DNA from: ECT2AJA-044 sp965262845
GTDB lineage: Bacteria > Bacteroidota > Bacteroidia > Flavobacteriales > ECT2AJA-044
DNA: 64,000 bases
Direction: 5' to 3'
NCBI GenBank assembly: GCA_965262845.1
Contig: CBDHFX010000002.1
Location: 1,550,001 to 1,614,000, forward strand
In this document: piece after piece, positions 61,484 to 64,000 of the stretch
Position numbering within the stretch: the stretch's first letter is position 1
Layout of the letters: every line of letters begins with the position of its first letter
The notes under the pieces: generated by a model
The model's input: the letters and a program-made list of their open reading frames with translations, nothing else
What the model was told of the DNA's origin: nothing
The model's database searches: none
Translations under genes and position numbers: made by a program

Positions 61484-62896
61484 ATGTATACGACGGAGAT
61501 CGATACATCACTTGTTAGTCTTGAAAGAACCATCACGAGCGGAGGAGGTGAGCGAATTGAGCTGATTTACAACGGGTTGAACAAATACCACATCAACCCG
61601 ATCGATAACAAAAAAGTCTTCAACAGAGGAACGTGTACGTGTTCTGTCTTTACAGATGAAGCACTTGAGCGCGCCTCCTATCTCTTCAACGGATTTCAAC
61701 AAGGAGCCATAAGCTTCGAAGAGATCCGCACCGGGCAGGTAAAAAGTTTGAAGCACTTGCTGGATAATGTGGAGCTGAACTACCATATTTTCTTTGCTCC
61801 CTCGGGAAGTGACCTGTGCTACTATCCCATCGTGTTCAGCAAATTGATCGCCCCTGAAAAGCCCATCATGAGCCTGGTGACCTGTCCGGAAGAGTTGGGC
61901 TCCGGTTCAGCTATGGCCAATCAGGGTCAGTTTTTCTCCGAAAAGAATCAAATCATCCCGTCGGTTACCAAAGGTGCACTGGTCAACCCGGAGGTCACCG
62001 TTGAATACTGCAGCTTCAATGCGCGGGACGAGCACGGAGTCATTCTGGATCACCACGAAAAGATCAAGGAGACCATCTGGAAATACAAGGACAAATACGC
62101 AATCATCGGAAACCTGGTGATCGGTTCCAAATCGGGTATTGAAGACAATATCAGCATCATAGAGGAATGTAATGAGGACCTCCTTTGGGTGGTGGATCTT
62201 TGTCAGTTACGCACAAGGCGCGAACTTCTGCAGAAATTGCTTGAGTTGAACTGTATGGTGATGATCACCGGATCCAAATTCTATCAGTCACCTCCATTCT
62301 GTGGAGCCCTTCTGGTACCGGATACGATCAATAAAGCGCTGCAAAAAGCTGAACCGAACAACTGGGGATTCGATAAGGTCTATGCGAAGTACGATTTCCC
62401 GGTTGAGCTGGAAGCACTGCGTAACCAGTTTATTGATTACAGGAATTACGGATTGCTGTTGCGGTGGGAATCGGCCATTGTCGAGATGAACCTTCTCAAT
62501 GAATACAAGGAAAGCGTGATAAACCTGACCATCAGTCGCTGGAATCAGCACATCACCGACTTGCTGAGATCATCTCCCTATTTCGACCTGATGCGCGATC
62601 AGGAAAAAACAAACAGTTCCATTATCAGCTTCCGGATCAAGGTAAACGATCGCTATCTGACACACGAAGAGCTCCAGACCCTGTACAAAGCCATTGTTAC
62701 GGAACCATCGCCCCTGCTGCCGGAATACCACAAGGTGATCATTGGTCAGCCCGTGGCCTATGGAGATAACAGCTTTATCCGTTTCGCCATTGGCTCACAC
62801 AATGTGCGCCAGTTGCTCGACAAAGACATGGACCTGAGTGAAGATACCCTGCTTGTTCAGACTATTGAACACTTCATTGAGGAGGGGAGATATTGA
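61484..62896 (+). CDS. fold type I PLP-dependent enzyme of unknown specificity
   Basis: 470 residues. The fold I layout is visible. A small-residue phosphate loop lies at FFAPSGSDLCYYP (Ser107-Gly108-Ser109), the pyridine-binding Asp238 in VVDLCQLRTRRE, and the Schiff-base Lys265 in MITGSKFYQSPPFCGALL. The N-terminal region has FNRGTCTCSVFTDEALERA, unlike common aminotransferases. Related at a distance to class V aminotransferases; no precise family is recognised. A TTGA overlap couples it to the next gene, a fold III decarboxylase-like enzyme, which suggests two steps of one pathway. Confidence 0.7.
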   Translation: MYTTEIDTSLVSLERTITSGGGERIELIYNGLNKYHINPIDNKKVFNRGTCTCSVFTDEALERASYLFNGFQQGAISFEEIRTGQVKSLKHLLDNVELNYHIFFAPSGSDLCYYPIVFSKLIAPEKPIMSLVTCPEELGSGSAMANQGQFFSEKNQIIPSVTKGALVNPEVTVEYCSFNARDEHGVILDHHEKIKETIWKYKDKYAIIGNLVIGSKSGIEDNISIIEECNEDLLWVVDLCQLRTRRELLQKLLELNCMVMITGSKFYQSPPFCGALLVPDTINKALQKAEPNNWGFDKVYAKYDFPVELEALRNQFIDYRNYGLLLRWESAIVEMNLLNEYKESVINLTISRWNQHITDLLRSSPYFDLMRDQEKTNSSIISFRIKVNDRYLTHEELQTLYKAIVTEPSPLLPEYHKVIIGQPVAYGDNSFIRFAIGSHNVRQLLDKDMDLSEDTLLVQTIEHFIEEGRY

Positions 62897-64000
62897 AACG
62901 CCACGTTGCATCGGATTACGAACAGCTGGTAAAACAAGTACTCCGCGATCAGCCTGATCCCGAAGACACAGCTCTCTTCTTTTACGATATACGGATCCTT
63001 CACGACCGGGTCCAGCTGGTCAGACAGGCCTTCCCACCGGATACGCGTCATGCCGTATCCATCAAAACCAATCCTGTTACTGCAGTCCTCCGCGCCTGCT
63101 ATGGGGCCGGCCTTCAGGCAGAGGCTGCGAGCTACAGTGAATACCGACAGGCTAGCCGCCTGCCCGGCTTCGGCCAAATCGCTTATGACTCTCCGGCCAA
63201 ATCGCCCCTTGAGCTGCAGGAAATCGCCCGGGATCCAAGGGTGACCATCAATGCCGATTCCCTGGAGGAGATCGCCCACCTGCCTCGGAACCCGTCGGCA
63301 CGGATTGGCCTGCGGATCAATCCTCAAGTCAGCATTAACGCCGATGCGAGCATGAACGTTGCCGGCACATACTCAAAATTCGGCATACCCATCAGCCGCA
63401 GATCAGAGATCATCAGGGCATTCGAAAAGCACTCCTTTCTCACCGGACTCCACGTACACACCGGCTCACAAGCCAACTCCTACGACGAAATGATCAAAGG
63501 CATCCGGATCGTACTGGATCTGTACCGCGAAATGGGATCAGCCCTCGGGAAAAAGATCAAGTGGATCGATATCGGCGGTGGCTTTCCAGTGGATTACGGA
63601 CCCGAAACAACGCATAGGATATCGGCCTACGGCCAGATGCTACAGGATCGCTGCCCGGAGTTGTGGTCAGACAGGATTGAAGTGATCACCGAATTTGGAC
63701 GTTATTATCACGCTCATGCCGGATTTTCCCTGGCACTTGTTCAGGGGGTAAAGACCTTTTCGGACCGTCAGGTCCTTATTACGCATCTCGGGGCAGATGC
63801 CTTCGTGCGGGAATCGTACAACCGCAAAAAATGGCCGCATCAATTCTTCGCGATGGACGCTGAGGGGAACCTGAAACAAGGAGAAAAGATGGTCACAGAT
63901 CTGGGTGGACCGCTTTGCTTTGGGGATGATTTTTATGGGAAGGACGTGATGCTTCCGGCCGTGGAGGCCGGCGATTGGATCCTTATTGCAGATACCGGTG
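62893..64000 (+). CDS. fold type III PLP-dependent decarboxylase-like enzyme (3' end outside window)
   Basis: 369 codons are open to the window end. The start is TTG at 62893, overlapping the previous TGA, with a GGAGGGGAGA ribosome-binding tract just before it. An alanine-racemase-like TIM barrel is shown by SIKTNPVTAVLRACYGAG (PLP Lys58), GLRINPQVSINADASMN, SKFGIP, GLHVHTGSQANSYDE, WIDIGGGFPVDYG and ITEFGRYYHAHAG. The second-domain motif is GGPLCFGDDFYGKDVMLP, where diaminopimelate and ornithine decarboxylases have C-E-S-x-D. The retained Cys suggests a decarboxylase with altered specificity. The substrate is unknown. Confidence 0.78.
   Translation, partial: MKRHVASDYEQLVKQVLRDQPDPEDTALFFYDIRILHDRVQLVRQAFPPDTRHAVSIKTNPVTAVLRACYGAGLQAEAASYSEYRQASRLPGFGQIAYDSPAKSPLELQEIARDPRVTINADSLEEIAHLPRNPSARIGLRINPQVSINADASMNVAGTYSKFGIPISRRSEIIRAFEKHSFLTGLHVHTGSQANSYDEMIKGIRIVLDLYREMGSALGKKIKWIDIGGGFPVDYGPETTHRISAYGQMLQDRCPELWSDRIEVITEFGRYYHAHAGFSLALVQGVKTFSDRQVLITHLGADAFVRESYNRKKWPHQFFAMDAEGNLKQGEKMVTDLGGPLCFGDDFYGKDVMLPAVEAGDWILIADTG

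Overview
The window is ordinary bacterial chromosome of the phylum Bacteroidota, probably a moderately high-G+C relative of the Flavobacteriales. The evidence is: type IX secretion system (T9SS) genes porZ and porQ, seven genes or gene remnants carrying T9SS sorting tails, promoter boxes of the Bacteroidota type (TTG or TTAG, about 20 bases, then TAnnTTTG), and phylum-typical neighbourhoods (recO-porZ, porQ-cmk, fmt-recQ, rpmE2-glmU-like-lon, a PASTA/rluD/ddl cluster). Base composition looks close to half G+C. I see no rRNA, CRISPR array, prophage or insertion sequence.

Layout. 1-7.5 kb: psd, hutH, a TonB receptor coupled to a DUF4625 lipoprotein, hisS and msrA. 7.5-15.4 kb: a HEPN/MNT toxin-antitoxin pair beside tRNA-Ala(GGC), recO-porZ, a methyltransferase with a damaged 5' end, and mnmG bracketed by two parS-like ParB sites. 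A decayed T9SS surface-protein gene lies just beyond. 15.7-33 kb: hup, fmt, recQ, penicillin acylase, a T9SS cargo protein, cmk-porQ, a sterol-desaturase-family enzyme, lon, a GlmU-like protein, rpmE2 and a large lipoprotein. 32.9-39 kb: a Txe/YoeB-type module with an aberrant toxin end, a YwqK-like protein, a CsgG/LPP20 lipoprotein group and a di-haem peroxidase. 38.8-43 kb: a 1372-residue repeat-rich T9SS adhesin. 43.3-48.2 kb: mqnE, then rluD, a T9SS protein and a PASTA protein.

48.2-57.4 kb is the most unusual part. Three tandem, nearly identical 840-842 residue T9SS beta-propeller genes are separated by internally deleted scraps of ddl, and one scrap of the rdgB end. The intact ddl and rdgB follow the array. 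This looks like an amplification in which ddl copies decayed while the propeller genes were kept and diversified in short patches. 57.5-64 kb: rdgB, the overlapping run nadC-yihY/brkB-DUF2147, a GNAT/FemAB-like protein, and an unrecognised, translationally coupled pair of PLP enzymes (fold type I, then fold type III) running off the window end.

How the parts relate: porZ and porQ belong to the secretion machine that would export and anchor the CTD-bearing proteins encoded here. mqnE indicates menaquinone synthesis by the futalosine route. The parS sites suggest this part of the chromosome is handled by ParB, which usually means origin-proximal.
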